Assembly (NCBI GenBank): GCA_016868015.1
Contig: VGIF01000009.1
Span: forward strand, 1 to 45,185
DNA from: Betaproteobacteria bacterium
GTDB taxonomy: Bacteria; Pseudomonadota; Gammaproteobacteria; Burkholderiales; SG8-41
Direction of reading: 5' to 3'
Length of the DNA stretch: 45,185 nt
Shown here: in pieces, positions 1-12,425 of the stretch
Position numbering within the stretch: position 1 is the stretch's first letter
Layout: each line of letters opens with the position of its first letter
Notes under the pieces: generated by a model
Told to the model about the DNA's origin: nothing
The model's input: the letters and a program-made list of their open reading frames with translations, nothing else
The model's database searches: none
Made by a program: the position numbers and the translations under genes

Positions 1-113
1 TTGTTGCTGGTAGGCACTCAGCGGACGAATGTCGAGGACGACCAGCCCGCTGCAGATGCTGAGGGGTGTCTGACGCACACTGCCGGGACTCTGCGGCAAG
101 GGTCCTTCGGGAT
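1..113. other. window edge downstream of glmS, no gene seen
   Basis: This short stretch lies beyond the glmS stop codon. I see no convincing gene, tRNA or terminator. A plus-strand open frame running from base 1 into glmS is the antisense of the conserved GlmS C-terminus and is not a gene. Confidence 0.5.
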
Positions 114-1940
114 TTATTCGACCGTGACCGATTTTGCGAGGTTTCGAGGTTTGTCCACATCATTCCCGCGTTCGAGGGCCGCGTGATACGCCAGCAACTG
201 CAGCGGTATGGTGTGCAAAATCGGCGACAGCATGCCCGCGTGATCGGGCATGCGTATGACGTGTAGCCCTTCAGCCGGCATGATGCGGGTGTCTTGATCG
301 GCGAGCACGTGCAGCTCGCCGCCGCGCGCGCGCACTTCTTGCAGATTTGATTTGAGTTTTTCCAGCAGCGCGTCGTTGGGTGCGATCGCCACCACTGGCA
401 TGGTTTTGTCGACCAGCGCCAGCGGGCCGTGTTTCAATTCGCCGGCGGCGTAGGCTTCGGCGTGGATATACGAAATCTCTTTGAGCTTTAACGCGCCTTC
501 CATGGCGATGGGCCAATGAATGCCGCGGCCCAAGAACAGCGCATGCTGCATGTTGGTGAATTTTTCCGCCCACATTTTCACTTGCGGCTCGACGTGCAGC
601 ACCGTGGTCAGCGCCGAGGGCAGGTGCCGCAACTCTTTGAGCAACTGCGCTTCGCGCTCGGCGGTGAGCCGGCCTTTGAGTTTGGCCACCGCCAGTGTGA
701 GCAACGCCAGCGCCGCCAACTGCGTGGTAAAAGCCTTGGTCGAAGCGACACCGATTTCCGGCCCCGCGCGCGTCAAAAACCGCAAATCGGAGGCGCGCAA
801 CAGCGCCGACTCCGGCACATTGCAAATCGACAGGCTATGCTTGTGGCCCAGCGACTTCGCGTACTGCAACGCGGCCAGCGTATCCGCGGTTTCACCCGAC
901 TGCGAAATGGTGATCACCAGGCAGCGCGGATCGGGCACCGAATCGCGATAACGGTATTCGCTCGCGATCTCGACGTTACACGGCACGCCCGCAATGCCTT
1001 CGAGCCAATAACGCGCCACCACGCCGGCGTGGTAGCTGGTGCCACAGGCGAGTATAAGCATTTGATTTATTTGAGATAATATATTTTCGGCTTCAACCCC
1101 GAACAGATTCGCCGAGAGCGTTTGCGCGCTGGTCACCATTTCCAGCGTGTTGGCCACCGCCATCGGCTGCTCGAAGATTTCTTTTTGCATGTAGTGCCGG
1201 TAGCTACCGAGCTCGACCGCGTCGGGTGTGAGTTGCGACACATGCACCGCGCGATTGGTGGCGTTGCCTTTATCGTCGAAAATTTTCGCGCCATCGAGTG
1301 TGAGCTCCGCGCAATCGCCGTCTTCGAGGTAGATGATTTTTTGCGTCACTTGCACCAGCGCGGAGGCGTCGGAGGCCGCAAACAACTCGCCTTCGCCCAC
1401 GCCCAGCAACAGCGGCGCACCGTGACGCGCCACCACCAAATGCGTTTTATCTTTTTCGTTGAGCACCGCGATCGCGTACGCACCGACCAGCTCGCTGGTG
1501 GCTTGGCGCACCGCTTCAAACAAACCGCGCCCCGTTTTCACATGCGAATGCACCAGATGCGCGATGACTTCGGTATCGGTGTCGGATAAAAATTCATAGC
1601 CCAGCGCGCGCAGCTTTTGGCGCATTGCCTCGTGGTTTTCGATAATGCCGTTGTGCACCACCGAAATGCCGCCGGAGACATGCGGATGCGCGTTACGTTC
1701 GGAGGGCACGCCGTGCGTCGCCCAGCGCGTGTGCGCGATGCCCAGATCGCCGCTGACGCCTTGCGAGGCCGCCATTTTTTCGAGTTCCGCCACGCGCCCG
1801 GTGCTGCGCACGCGTTGCAGCGTGCCATTTAACACCGCCACGCCGGCGGAGTCGTAGCCGCGATATTCGAGGCGCTTCAAACCCTCGATCAGGATGGGTA
1901 CTACATTGCGTTTGGCGATGGCGCCGACGATGCCGCACAT
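114..1940 (-). CDS. glmS: glutamine--fructose-6-phosphate aminotransferase (isomerizing)
   Basis: GlmS makes glucosamine-6-phosphate from fructose-6-phosphate and glutamine, the first committed step to UDP-GlcNAc, in the cytoplasm. The 608-residue product starts MCGIVGAI, so Cys2 is the N-terminal nucleophile of the class II glutaminase domain, followed by HTRWATHG. Two SIS sugar-isomerase domains follow, with CGTSYHAG and [10 protein letters not shown] loops, and the protein ends in the conserved [12 protein letters not shown] tail. Length is close to the family norm (E. coli about 609). It lies downstream of glmU on the same strand across a 112-base gap with repeats. Oddity: bases 1051-1087 are abruptly AT-rich and encode [11 protein letters not shown] just before LACGTSYH; this is a copy of the dispersed AT-rich motif. 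Confidence 0.98.
   Translation of the reverse strand: MCGIVGAIAKRNVVPILIEGLKRLEYRGYDSAGVAVLNGTLQRVRSTGRVAELEKMAASQGVSGDLGIAHTRWATHGVPSERNAHPHVSGGISVVHNGIIENHEAMRQKLRALGYEFLSDTDTEVIAHLVHSHVKTGRGLFEAVRQATSELVGAYAIAVLNEKDKTHLVVARHGAPLLLGVGEGELFAASDASALVQVTQKIIYLEDGDCAELTLDGAKIFDDKGNATNRAVHVSQLTPDAVELGSYRHYMQKEIFEQPMAVANTLEMVTSAQTLSANLFGVEAENILSQINQMLILACGTSYHAGVVARYWLEGIAGVPCNVEIASEYRYRDSVPDPRCLVITISQSGETADTLAALQYAKSLGHKHSLSICNVPESALLRASDLRFLTRAGPEIGVASTKAFTTQLAALALLTLAVAKLKGRLTAEREAQLLKELRHLPSALTTVLHVEPQVKMWAEKFTNMQHALFLGRGIHWPIAMEGALKLKEISYIHAEAYAAGELKHGPLALVDKTMPVVAIAPNDALLEKLKSNLQEVRARGGELHVLADQDTRIMPAEGLHVIRMPDHAGMLSPILHTIPLQLLAYHAALERGNDVDKPRNLAKSVTVE
1051..1087 (-). repeat. AT-rich dispersed motif, copy 1 (inside glmS)
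   Basis: On the minus strand the core reads AATAAATCAAATGCTTAT, one base short of the intergenic copy at 42322-42362 (AATAAAATCAAATGCTTAT). It lies in frame within glmS and encodes part of [11 protein letters not shown]. Confidence 0.7.
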
Positions 1941-1950
1941 GAGCTTTCTC

Positions 1951-2063
1951 CGTTAGGCGTGAGGCGTTAAGCGTGAGGCGTAACTCAGCACGTTGAAACC
2001 AACGCGTTTAGTTGAAATCGGTGACAGTGCCGTTGGCCTCAAGCCTCACCCCTCACGCCTTAC
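1951..2063. repeat. inverted GTGAGG-rich repeat between glmU and glmS
   Basis: Two tandem units of the GTTAAGCGTGAGGC type at 1951-1985 face an inverted partner at about 2036-2063 (CCTCACCCCTCACGCCTTAC). The right arm overlaps the last four codons and stop of glmU, so glmU ends inside the repeat. The transcript could fold into a hairpin between glmU and glmS. Confidence 0.6.
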
Positions 2064-3450
2064 TCTTCTTCACCGGCCGCTTCCAATCGGCGCGATGAAG
2101 TTGCGTTTTGGTATTGAGAATCAGGCCTTCGGGCGGCGTGTTCTTCCACACCGTCGTACCGGCGCCGACCGTGGTGCCGCGCGCTACGGTCACCGGCGCC
2201 ACCAGCTGCACGTCGGAACCGATATGCACGTCGTCCTCGATCACCGTGCGGTGCTTAAAAGCGCCGTCGTAGTTGCAGGTGATGGTGCCCGCCCCGATGT
2301 TGCAGTTTTTGCCGACGCTGCTGTCGCCGATGTAAGTGAGGTGATTCACTTTGGACGCAAAACCGATCTCGCTCGCCTTCACCTCGACAAAGTTGCCGAT
2401 GTGCACTTCGTCTGACAACTGTGTGCCCGGCCGTATGCGCGCGTACGGCCCTAAAATACAATTGGCGCCGATATTCGCCTCGACCATATGCGTGAACGGC
2501 TCGATGCGCGTCGCCATGCCGATGGCAACATTATTCAACACGCAATGCGCACCCAGGCGCACGCCGTCCGCCAGCGTGACTTTGCCTTCGAACACGCAGC
2601 CCACGTCGATGAACACATCCTTGCCGCAAGTGAGTTCGCCACGCACGTCAATGCGCGCCGGGTCGGCGATCGCCACGCCTTGTTCCATCAATTTGTTGGC
2701 GTTGCGTTGCTGATACACGCGCTCCAACTGCGACAGTTGCGCGCGGTTGTTGATGCCCTCGACCTGCGCCGCGTCTTCACACACCACGCCCTCGACCGGC
2801 ACGCGATCCCTGATCGCCATCGGCACCAGGTCGGTGACGTAGTATTCCCGCTGCGCGTTGTTGTTTTTCAACTTACCGAGCCAGCCGCCAAGCCTGACGG
2901 TGGGGTAGGCAAAAATGCCGGTGTTGATTTCGCGAATTTTGAGTTGCGCGCCGTTGGCGTCTTTTTGCTCGACCACGCATTTCACTTTTTTCCGCGCGTC
3001 ACGCACCACACGGCCGTAACCGTGCGGGTTGTCGAGCACCGCGGTTAACATCGACACGCGATTGACCGCGCCTTCGATTAGCGGTTTTAACGTCGCCGCT
3101 TGAATCAGCGGCACGTCACCCAACAGCACCAGCGTTTTGCCGCCGGGCGTAAGCTCCGGCAGCGCTTGTTGCACGGCGTGGCCGGTACCGAGTTGCGGCG
3201 ATTGATTCACAAACACGACATCAGGCGCGGCGGCGACCTTGCGCACTTCATCGGCGCGATGGCCGGTAACCACAATAATTTTCGTCGGCGACAATGCCCG
3301 CGCCGCGTCGAGCACATGCGCCAGCAGTGGCCGCCCGGCGAGGGTGTGCAGCATTTTGGGCAAGTCGGAATGCATGCGCTTGCCCATGCCCGCGGCCAGA
3401 ATCACAATGTTCAGAGGGGCGCTGGGGTTTCTTTGGCTGGTTTGGCTCAT
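2053..3450 (-). CDS. glmU: bifunctional N-acetylglucosamine-1-phosphate uridyltransferase / glucosamine-1-phosphate acetyltransferase
   Basis: GlmU acetylates glucosamine-1-phosphate and couples it to UTP, giving UDP-GlcNAc for peptidoglycan and LPS. The 465-residue product has an N-terminal nucleotidyltransferase domain (ILAAGMGKRM with the following LPKMLH, then LLGDVPLI) and a C-terminal left-handed beta-helix with hexapeptide repeats (GANCILGPYARIRPGT, VGKNCNIGAGTITCNYDG). Its start is 4 bases after the glpD stop, implying translational coupling. The last codons lie in a dispersed repeat. With glmS it supplies the amino-sugar pathway. Confidence 0.98.
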   Translation of the reverse strand: MSQTSQRNPSAPLNIVILAAGMGKRMHSDLPKMLHTLAGRPLLAHVLDAARALSPTKIIVVTGHRADEVRKVAAAPDVVFVNQSPQLGTGHAVQQALPELTPGGKTLVLLGDVPLIQAATLKPLIEGAVNRVSMLTAVLDNPHGYGRVVRDARKKVKCVVEQKDANGAQLKIREINTGIFAYPTVRLGGWLGKLKNNNAQREYYVTDLVPMAIRDRVPVEGVVCEDAAQVEGINNRAQLSQLERVYQQRNANKLMEQGVAIADPARIDVRGELTCGKDVFIDVGCVFEGKVTLADGVRLGAHCVLNNVAIGMATRIEPFTHMVEANIGANCILGPYARIRPGTQLSDEVHIGNFVEVKASEIGFASKVNHLTYIGDSSVGKNCNIGAGTITCNYDGAFKHRTVIEDDVHIGSDVQLVAPVTVARGTTVGAGTTVWKNTPPEGLILNTKTQLHRADWKRPVKKSKA

Positions 3451-3454
3451 GGAA

Positions 3455-4978
3455 TCATTTTCTCATAGCCGCCGAAACGCGCATTGTGACACATTGCTCA
3501 AGCATTTGTTTTTGCGAAACATTTACGTGTAAGCCGCACTTGGTGCGCCGCCACAGAATGTCCGCCGCCGAGCGCGCCCACTCGTGCGTCATGAAGTAGT
3601 CTACCTCGCGCGCGTAAAGCGTGTGGCCGAAATGTTTACCGAGGTCGGCGGGGGTTTGTGCGTCGCCCAAGACTGCGCGCGCCGCGGCGCCGTGGCGCGC
3701 GGCGAGCGCGTGCAACAGCGGCTGCGATAACTGTGGATGATCGCCAGCGAGTTGCTGCACATAGGCAGGCAAGGACTTGCCGCGTAGCGCCCCGCCAGGC
3801 AATAGCGCGGAGTGCGTCCACGGCGCGTTCATACGTGGGAGCCACGGTTGCAATTTCTCCAGCGCGTGCTCGGCGAGTTTGCGATAGGTGGTGATTTTTC
3901 CGCCGAACACCGACAGCAAAGGCGCTTCATTCGCGTCACCATCGACACGCAAGGTGTAATCGCGCGTGATATGCGAAACGTTTTTTTGGCCGTCGTCGAA
4001 CAACGGGCGGATGCCACAGTAGTGCCACACCACGTTCGCCGGCGTGAGGGTGCGCGCGAAATAGCGATTGACGGCGCGGCATAAATACTCGATTTCCTCG
4101 GCACTCGCGGTGCACTCGCCGGGTTCACCCTCGTGCGCGACATCGGTCGTGCCGATGAGGGTGTAGTGCTCTTCGTACGGGTAGACGAAGATCACGCGCC
4201 GATCGTCGTTTTGCAAAATAAACGCGTGGTCGCCCTCATACAGCCGCGGCACGATGATGTGGCTGCCCTTGACTAATCGCAGCTTAAAATCGAATTTCTG
4301 TAAGTAGTTGATTTTATTGAATATTTCTTTCCTCCACGGGCCGGCGGCGTTGATCAATGCGCGCGCGCCGATGTCGACCGGGGGGGCGTTTTCCGGTTGC
4401 AGCGTGACGCGCCAGTGCGTGCCGTCGCGCTCGCCCGCGACACATGCGGTGCGCGTGAGGATGGTGGCGCCGAGCTGCGCTGCCGCGCGCGCATTGGCGA
4501 GCACCAGCCGCGCATCGTCGACCCAGCAATCGGCGTAGACGAAACCTTTGCGCAAGCGCGACTGCAATCCGCTGTTATAAGACGGCGTGCGTAGATCGAT
4601 GACTTGCGATTTGGGCAGCCTGTCGCGCCGCGCGAGGTAGTCGTACAAAAACAAACCGATGCGGATCATCCACGCCGGGCGCAGCTGCGGCACATGCGGC
4701 ATGACGAAGCGCATGGGGTGCACGATGTGCGGTGCGGCGCGCAGCAGCACCTCGCGCTCGCCGAGCGATTCGCGCACCAGGCGAAATTCGTAGTGCTCCA
4801 GGTAACGCAGGCCGCCGTGCACCAGCTTGCTGCTGGCCGACGAGGTGTGTTGCGCGAGGTCGTGTTGTTCGCATAACAACACTTTTAGGCCGCGGCCCGC
4901 CGCGTCGCGCGCGATGCCGGCGCCGTTGATGCCGCCGCCGATGATGAGGAGATCGACTTCGTTGGGGATGCTGATCAT
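3455..4978 (-). CDS. glpD: FAD-dependent glycerol-3-phosphate dehydrogenase
   Basis: GlpD oxidises sn-glycerol-3-phosphate to dihydroxyacetone phosphate and passes electrons to quinone at the inner membrane. The product starts MISIPNEVDLLIIGGGINGAG (FAD Rossmann motif), followed by HGGLRYLEHYEF, LVKGSHIIVPR and GTTDVAHEGEPGE. I chose the ATG at 4978, giving 507 residues, over a TTG 14 codons upstream, because the FAD fold begins a few residues after it. The gene lies between atpC and glmU, where many betaproteobacteria have glmU directly. Bases 4301-4331 carry a copy of the AT-rich motif in frame (IFNKINYL) in a region that varies in the family. Confidence 0.95.
   Translation of the reverse strand: MISIPNEVDLLIIGGGINGAGIARDAAGRGLKVLLCEQHDLAQHTSSASSKLVHGGLRYLEHYEFRLVRESLGEREVLLRAAPHIVHPMRFVMPHVPQLRPAWMIRIGLFLYDYLARRDRLPKSQVIDLRTPSYNSGLQSRLRKGFVYADCWVDDARLVLANARAAAQLGATILTRTACVAGERDGTHWRVTLQPENAPPVDIGARALINAAGPWRKEIFNKINYLQKFDFKLRLVKGSHIIVPRLYEGDHAFILQNDDRRVIFVYPYEEHYTLIGTTDVAHEGEPGECTASAEEIEYLCRAVNRYFARTLTPANVVWHYCGIRPLFDDGQKNVSHITRDYTLRVDGDANEAPLLSVFGGKITTYRKLAEHALEKLQPWLPRMNAPWTHSALLPGGALRGKSLPAYVQQLAGDHPQLSQPLLHALAARHGAAARAVLGDAQTPADLGKHFGHTLYAREVDYFMTHEWARSAADILWRRTKCGLHVNVSQKQMLEQCVTMRVSAAMRK
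4301..4331 (-). repeat. AT-rich dispersed motif, copy 2 (inside glpD)
   Basis: The minus-strand sequence ATATTCAATAAAATCAACTA continues into CTTAC. It matches the intergenic copy at 32470-32504 over about 24 bases with one difference in the core (CAACTACTTAC against CAATTACTTAC). It is read in frame as IFNKINYL. Confidence 0.75.
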
Positions 4979-5019
4979 GCGGCTTGCGTAGCGTGTTTGC
5001 AGGGACGATGCCTTATCCA

Positions 5020-5189
5020 ACGCCGTCGTTCCGGCGAAAGCTGGAACCCAGGTTGTGCTTTGGCGCGAAGCACTTAAATTTTGCGCCTGCGGCGTGGGTT
5101 ACGTCGTTCCCCCATCCTACCTTCCCCCGCTCGCGGGGGAAGGGGATACCAGCTTTCGCTGGAATGACAATGTAGCCAGCGGGGCGCCC
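5020..5189. repeat. intergenic repeat cluster between atpC and glpD
   Basis: CGTCGTTCCGGCGAAAGCTGG (5026-5046) is inverted relative to ACCAGCTTTCGCTGGAATGA (about 5148-5167). This resembles the TCGTTCCCGC repeats at 40.5, 43.5 and 45.0 kb. Between the arms is a perfect 10-bp stem, CCTTCCCCCG / CGGGGGAAGG (5120-5129 / 5134-5143), with a four-base loop. No gene is seen here. Confidence 0.6.
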
Positions 5190-5225
5190 ATATAAAAATG
5201 AAAAGGGCAGCAAAACGCTGCCCTT
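5185..5225 (-). terminator. Rho-independent terminator of the atp operon
   Basis: On the minus strand AAGGGCAG (5225-5218) pairs with CTGCCCTT (5210-5203) around a 7-base loop, followed by TTCATTTTTATA. It lies 21 bases past the atpC stop. The stem plus T-run is typical of an intrinsic terminator and separates the atp operon from glpD. Confidence 0.85.
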
Positions 5226-5246
5226 AGGTTTGGATATACCCCGGTA

Positions 5247-5678
5247 TCAACGCCTGCCGCGCAACTTCCTCGCCGCGGCAATTTGCGCCGCCAGCATCGC
5301 CAATTCCGCTTCGACCACCGCGACTTCTTGTTTGCCTTGCGCGTTTTTCTTGGCTTCTTCGGCTTGTTTCAAAGCTTCCACGGCCTTGGCCTCGTCGAGG
5401 TCTTTGCCACGAATCGCGGTATCGGCGAGCACCGTCACCACCTTGGGCTGCACTTCCAGCACACCCCCGGCAACGAACACAAATTCTTCCTCGGCCTGGT
5501 TGGGGACTTTGATGCGCACCGCGCCGGGTTTGATGCGCGTGATCAGCGGCGTGTGGCGCGGGTAAATGCCGAGCTCGCCGGCTTCGCCCGGCAGCACCAC
5601 GAATTCCGCCTCGCCGGAGTAGATTTGCTCTTCGGCGCTAACGACGTCGACGTGTAAAGTGTGTACCGCTTCAGCCAT
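5247..5678 (-). CDS. atpC: F1Fo ATP synthase subunit epsilon
   Basis: Epsilon is part of the F1 central stalk and couples gamma rotation to the c-ring; in bacteria it also inhibits ATP hydrolysis. The 143-residue product opens with the beta-sandwich signature [21 protein letters not shown], followed by [18 protein letters not shown]. It ends with a basic, helical C-terminal hairpin ([25 protein letters not shown]). It is the last gene of the operon, 15 bases after atpD and just before the terminator. Confidence 0.97.
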   Translation of the reverse strand: MAEAVHTLHVDVVSAEEQIYSGEAEFVVLPGEAGELGIYPRHTPLITRIKPGAVRIKVPNQAEEEFVFVAGGVLEVQPKVVTVLADTAIRGKDLDEAKAVEALKQAEEAKKNAQGKQEVAVVEAELAMLAAQIAAARKLRGRR

Positions 5679-5693
5679 GTTGATCCCCGGCGA

Positions 5694-7103
<1,410 letters not shown>

Positions 7104-7130
7104 CTAATCTGTAAACTGCAAATCTAACTG

Positions 7131-7229
7131 CTTCACCGCAGAGACGCGGAGACGCAGAGGTTACGCAGAGAACGGCATAAAACGATTCTCTCTGCGCCTC
7201 CTCTGCGTCTCTGCGCCTCTGCGGTGAAG
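7131..7229. repeat. large inverted repeat inside the atp operon (atpG-atpD gap)
   Basis: The left arm (7131-7172) begins CTTCACCGCAGAGACGCGG and the right arm (7185-7229) ends CTCTGCGGTGAAG, with a loop of about 12 bases. Each arm repeats CGCAGAG units. The atpG-atpD transcript would form a long imperfect hairpin. CACCGCAGAG-type repeats occur in many proteobacterial genomes, but position within this operon is unusual. Confidence 0.8.
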
Positions 7230-7239
7230 TTGTTCGAAC

Positions 7240-8103
7240 TCATACTGCCGCTGCGCCGCCCACAATTTCCGACAATTCCTTGGTAATACTCGCCTGCCGC
7301 GACTTGTTGTAAATCAACGTGAGTTCGTCGATCACGTTACCGGCGTTATCCGACGCGGCTTTCATCGCCACCATGCGCGCGGATTGTTCGGAGGCCATGT
7401 TTTCAGCCACCGCCTGGTAAATCAGCGACTCGACGTAGCGCGTCAACACTTGATCGAGCACCAGCTTGGCATCAGGCTCGTAGATGTAATCCCACGAGCC
7501 TTCCGGCGCACCGAGCGCATCGCCCGATAACGGCAGCAACTGCTCCATCACCGGCTCTTGCTTCATGGTGTTGATGAACTTGGTGTAAAAAATCATCAGC
7601 CGGTCGAAGCGGTCGGTGGTGTAGCCATCGAGCATCACTTTCACCGCGCCGATCAGTTTTTCCATTTGCGGCTGATCACCCAAGCCGGTCACTTGCGACT
7701 CGATCTTCGCGCCCAAGCGCTGCATGAAACCCAAGCCCTTGTTGCCGATGGTGCAAACTTCGATTTCTTCGCCTTCGGCTTCCCATGCTTTGATTTGATT
7801 GAGCGCCATGCGCAGGATGTTGGTGTTCAGGCCGCCGCACAAGCCTTTGTCGGTGGTGATAACGATGATGCCGACGCGTTTGACCGAATCGCGCGCAACC
7901 AAAAACGGATGCCGATATTCCGGATTAGCGTGGCTGATGTGCGAGGCGACGTTGCGGATTTTTTCCGCGTACGGACGCGCCATGCGCATGCGATCTTGCG
8001 CCTTGCGCATTTTGGAGGCCGCAACCATTTCCATCGCCTTGGTGATCTTGCGCGTGTTTTGCACGCTCTTGATCTTGGTGCGGATTTCCTTCGAGCCGGG
8101 CAT
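7240..8103 (-). CDS. atpG: F1Fo ATP synthase subunit gamma
   Basis: Gamma is the rotating central shaft linking the c-ring to the alpha3beta3 hexamer. The 287-residue product starts [32 protein letters not shown], the conserved N-terminal helix, and has [14 protein letters not shown] in the middle. It ends with the C-terminal helix [25 protein letters not shown], also characteristic. It lies between atpA and atpD as in other bacteria; length is normal. Confidence 0.98.
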   Translation of the reverse strand: MPGSKEIRTKIKSVQNTRKITKAMEMVAASKMRKAQDRMRMARPYAEKIRNVASHISHANPEYRHPFLVARDSVKRVGIIVITTDKGLCGGLNTNILRMALNQIKAWEAEGEEIEVCTIGNKGLGFMQRLGAKIESQVTGLGDQPQMEKLIGAVKVMLDGYTTDRFDRLMIFYTKFINTMKQEPVMEQLLPLSGDALGAPEGSWDYIYEPDAKLVLDQVLTRYVESLIYQAVAENMASEQSARMVAMKAASDNAGNVIDELTLIYNKSRQASITKELSEIVGGAAAV

Positions 8104-8113
8104 GGGGCGTTAC

Positions 8114-8146
8114 GCTAACTATTTGATTTAATTGATATTTTTATAG
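8114..8146 (-). repeat. AT-rich dispersed motif, copy 3 (atpA-atpG gap)
   Basis: On the plus strand it reads AACTATTTGATTTAATTGAT followed by ATTTTTATAG. It is almost the same as the copy at 31362-31396 (AACTAGCTGATTTAATTGAT then CTTTTTATGAG). It sits between atpG start and atpA stop, inside the operon transcript. Confidence 0.8.
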
Positions 8147-8161
8147 AGCCGGTGCCACAGC

Positions 8162-9703
<1,542 letters not shown>

Positions 9704-9737
9704 GGTTTTTACTCCGTGTCCTGCTCTTAATGGGTCA

Positions 9738-10274
9738 CTATGACGTAAGTGAGGCGGTCATGGCATCGAGCTTGCCGCGCACCGTGGCATCGATCACCTT
9801 GTCGCCGACGATGATTTTGACGCCGCCGATTAACGTGGCATCGGTCTCGACTTGCGCGGTCACCTTGCGCTGGTATTTGGTTTCGAGCTGCGCGACGAGC
9901 TGCTTCACTTGCGCATCGTCGATCGGCAGCGCAGAGATGATTTTTGCTTCGAGCACGCCTTCTTGTTCACGCTTTAACGCCTCGAAATGCGCGCGGATGT
10001 GCGGCATCAGATCGAGCCGGTTATTGCTCACCAGCACCTGCACGAAATTGCGCGCTTCGCCGGAAACTTTATCGCCGACCACGCCCAGCACCAAGCCTTC
10101 GAGTTGCTGGCCGCTGATGTTGGGGTCGCTGATCAAACGCTGCACGTTTTGATCGGCCACCACGCCGTCGATATTCGCCAGCGCATCCGACCACGCGGCG
10201 AGCGCGTTGTGTTGCGCAGCCAGCTTGAAAACGGCTTCGGCGTAGGGGCGGGCGACGGTGACGGGTTCGGCCAT
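9738..10274 (-). CDS. atpH: F1Fo ATP synthase subunit delta
   Basis: Delta sits on top of F1 and ties it to the peripheral stalk made by subunit b. The 178-residue product begins [19 protein letters not shown], the typical N-terminal helix. It has the C-terminal family signature of the form [20 protein letters not shown], then [22 protein letters not shown]. It lies between atpF and atpA, 22 bases after atpF. Confidence 0.97.
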   Translation of the reverse strand: MAEPVTVARPYAEAVFKLAAQHNALAAWSDALANIDGVVADQNVQRLISDPNISGQQLEGLVLGVVGDKVSGEARNFVQVLVSNNRLDLMPHIRAHFEALKREQEGVLEAKIISALPIDDAQVKQLVAQLETKYQRKVTAQVETDATLIGGVKIIVGDKVIDATVRGKLDAMTASLTS

Positions 10275-10296
10275 GATCCGTGGTTACAAGCGGTAA

Positions 10297-10767
10297 TTAC
10301 AGTTGGCGTTGCACGTCGGCGAGCAGCGCGGCGTGCGCGCGGGCGTCGACTTCGCGTTTCAAAATTTGCTCGGCGCCGGCCACCGCGAGTTGCGCCACTT
10401 GCGCGCGCAGGGTTTCCTTGGCGCGCGAGACTTCCTGCGCGATTTCGGATTTTGCTGCGGCAAGCTCGCGTTCGCCTTCGGCCTTGGCTGCCGTCTTGGC
10501 TTCTTCGATCATCTGGCTTTGGCGTTTTTCAGCCTGTGCGACGATCTCCGCGGCGCGGGCGCGCGCCTGTGCGATCTGCTCCTCGGCCTGGCGGGACGCG
10601 TTTTCCAGCGATTTTTTGCCTTCTTCGCCCGCGGCAAGGCCGTCGGCGATTTGTTTCTGGCGCGTCTCGATGGCACGCATCAGCGGCGGCCATATGAACG
10701 CCTTGCAAAACCAGATGAAGGCGAAGAACGCGATCGCCTGAACGATCATCGTAAGGTTGATGTTCAT
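10297..10767 (-). CDS. atpF: F1Fo ATP synthase subunit b
   Basis: Subunit b dimerises into the peripheral stalk. The 156-residue product has one N-terminal membrane helix ([20 protein letters not shown]) followed by [19 protein letters not shown] and a long charged, alanine-rich helix likely to form a coiled coil. Length matches E. coli (156). It lies 36 bases after atpE. Confidence 0.97.
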   Translation of the reverse strand: MNINLTMIVQAIAFFAFIWFCKAFIWPPLMRAIETRQKQIADGLAAGEEGKKSLENASRQAEEQIAQARARAAEIVAQAEKRQSQMIEEAKTAAKAEGERELAAAKSEIAQEVSRAKETLRAQVAQLAVAGAEQILKREVDARAHAALLADVQRQL

Positions 10768-10803
10768 GGTGTTTCCCTACGCACGTGCGTGCGAACGAAC
10801 CGG

Positions 10804-11088
<285 letters not shown>

Positions 11089-11090
11089 TC

Positions 11091-11124
11091 AAAAAATGTA
11101 ATTAAATCAAATACTTATGTATTA
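11091..11124 (+). repeat. AT-rich dispersed motif, copy 4 (atpB-atpE gap)
   Basis: The plus strand reads AATTAAATCAAATACTTATG after AAAAAATGT. It resembles the copy at 42322-42362, which also has AAAAAATG before AATAAAATCAAATGCTTAT. It extends up to the atpB stop codon. Confidence 0.75.
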
Positions 11125-11931
11125 GTGGCTTTCGTGTGCCATGGCCATGTAGACGGCGGTGAGCATCATGAAGATGTAGGCCTGCAACGCAACAATCAGA
11201 ATGTGAAAGATCAGCCAGCCCAAGGCGAGCACGCCGCCGAAGATCGAGCCCATGAGCCCCGAGGCCGCCCACATCCACAGCAGCAGAAAGATGATTTTGC
11301 CGGCGTAAATGTTGCCGTATAGCCGCAGCGAGTGTGACAACGGTTTGGACAGATATTCAACCGCATTAAACAGCAGGTTAAGCGGCCACATCAGCGGGTT
11401 GGAGCCAAACGGTGTGCACGTCAGCTCGTGCACCCAGCCGCCCACGCCTTTAACCTTGACGTTATAGAACAGCATCAAAAACCACACCGACAACGCGAGC
11501 GCAAAGGTGGTATTGACGTCTGCGGTGGGCACCGGGAACCATTCTTTTTGCTGCATCACCTTGCCGGTAAACAGCCCGACTAAATCGATGGGGATGAACT
11601 TGGTGGCGTTCATCAAAAACACCCACACGAATACGGTAAGCGCCAGCGGGCCGACAAAAGCGCGGCTGCCGTGAAAGATGCCTTTGACTTGCTCGTCGAC
11701 AAAGCCGATCAGTAGCTCGACAAAGGCCTGGCGTTTGGTGGGGACGCCGGACGTCGCGCCGCGCACCACCCACCACAAAAACCCGAAGCCGATCACGCCC
11801 AGGAAAACAGCGGTAAGAAAGGTGTCGATGTGCAACGTCCAAAATGGGCTGTCGCCCAGTTTGATCGTGCGATTAGAAAGATGGTGACCGATATAACTGG
11901 TCGGAGTGAGTGCTTCGCCGGCGGCTGCCAT
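11122..11931 (-). CDS. atpB: F1Fo ATP synthase subunit a
   Basis: Subunit a forms the proton half-channels next to the c-ring. The 269-residue product has several membrane helices and the essential arginine at 203 in [14 protein letters not shown]. The later helix [20 protein letters not shown] keeps the His and Gln important in E. coli. The residue after IYAG is Lys212 (codon AAA), where E. coli has Glu219 (NMYAGELIF) and betaproteobacterial proteins I recall also have Glu. This is a charge reversal in a half-channel position. It is otherwise normal in length and context. Confidence 0.97.
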   Translation of the reverse strand: MAAAGEALTPTSYIGHHLSNRTIKLGDSPFWTLHIDTFLTAVFLGVIGFGFLWWVVRGATSGVPTKRQAFVELLIGFVDEQVKGIFHGSRAFVGPLALTVFVWVFLMNATKFIPIDLVGLFTGKVMQQKEWFPVPTADVNTTFALALSVWFLMLFYNVKVKGVGGWVHELTCTPFGSNPLMWPLNLLFNAVEYLSKPLSHSLRLYGNIYAGKIIFLLLWMWAASGLMGSIFGGVLALGWLIFHILIVALQAYIFMMLTAVYMAMAHESH

Positions 11932-11962
11932 CGTGATCTCGGGGACGAGAAAAAGTAACGCT

Positions 11963-12331
11963 TTATTCTTTAACCAAAATCGCCATGCGGAAAATGATCA
12001 CCGACACGACGAACGACAAAAACAACACGGGATGCAGCGCGGCCTTGTAGACCGACAGCAGCCCTCCAAGCAACACCACGATTAGCAGGACTCGAATGGC
12101 TTCCGCCCTGAAAAGCGTGCGCAGGGTTTGCCCTGCTGTTCTTATGCGGCTACCCCCGGTGAGCAGGGCGTAGGCCAAATCCGCGATTTGGTTGGATAGC
12201 CCCCCCAAAACCGCGGATATCGCGCCCGGCCACCCGGCGACAAGCCCGGCGCCCAACGCGATGACGCCGGTTGCGTACAGCTGCCAGCGCAAAACGGTGC
12301 GTATGGGTTTGCTGGTGATGCGATTCAACAT
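11963..12331 (-). CDS. atpI: ATP synthase subunit I
   Basis: AtpI is a small membrane protein at the head of many atp operons, thought to assist c-ring assembly and not part of the final enzyme. The 122-residue product has four hydrophobic segments: near 17-33, 37-57, 79-95 and 101-119. It starts [18 protein letters not shown], typical of the betaproteobacterial family. It lies 31 bases upstream of atpB and is preceded by a good promoter. Confidence 0.92.
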   Translation of the reverse strand: MLNRITSKPIRTVLRWQLYATGVIALGAGLVAGWPGAISAVLGGLSNQIADLAYALLTGGSRIRTAGQTLRTLFRAEAIRVLLIVVLLGGLLSVYKAALHPVLFLSFVVSVIIFRMAILVKE

Positions 12332-12359
12332 ACGAAACGGTGACCGAGCAAACTTGTTG

Positions 12360-12389
12360 ATTGTACGTGTTTTTGTGGTGCGGGGTCAA
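12360..12389 (-). promoter_or_regulatory. predicted sigma70 promoter of the atp operon
   Basis: On the minus strand TTGACC (12389-12384) and TACAAT (12365-12360) are separated by 18 bases. The -10 box ends 28 bases before the atpI start. Five of six positions match consensus in each box. Confidence 0.75.
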
Positions 12390-12425
12390 ATTTGCGGCAG
12401 CGCAAAAAAGTGGCAGGGCGCGGCG

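Noticed and set aside
1-186. Plus-strand open frame at the left edge
   Set aside because: Its end ([14 protein letters not shown]) is the antisense of the conserved GlmS tail; no independent support.
7782-7803. TTTGATTTGATTGA in atpG as a motif copy
   Set aside because: The core is similar but the flanks are GC-rich and the peptide (ALNQIKAW) is ordinary; too weak to count.
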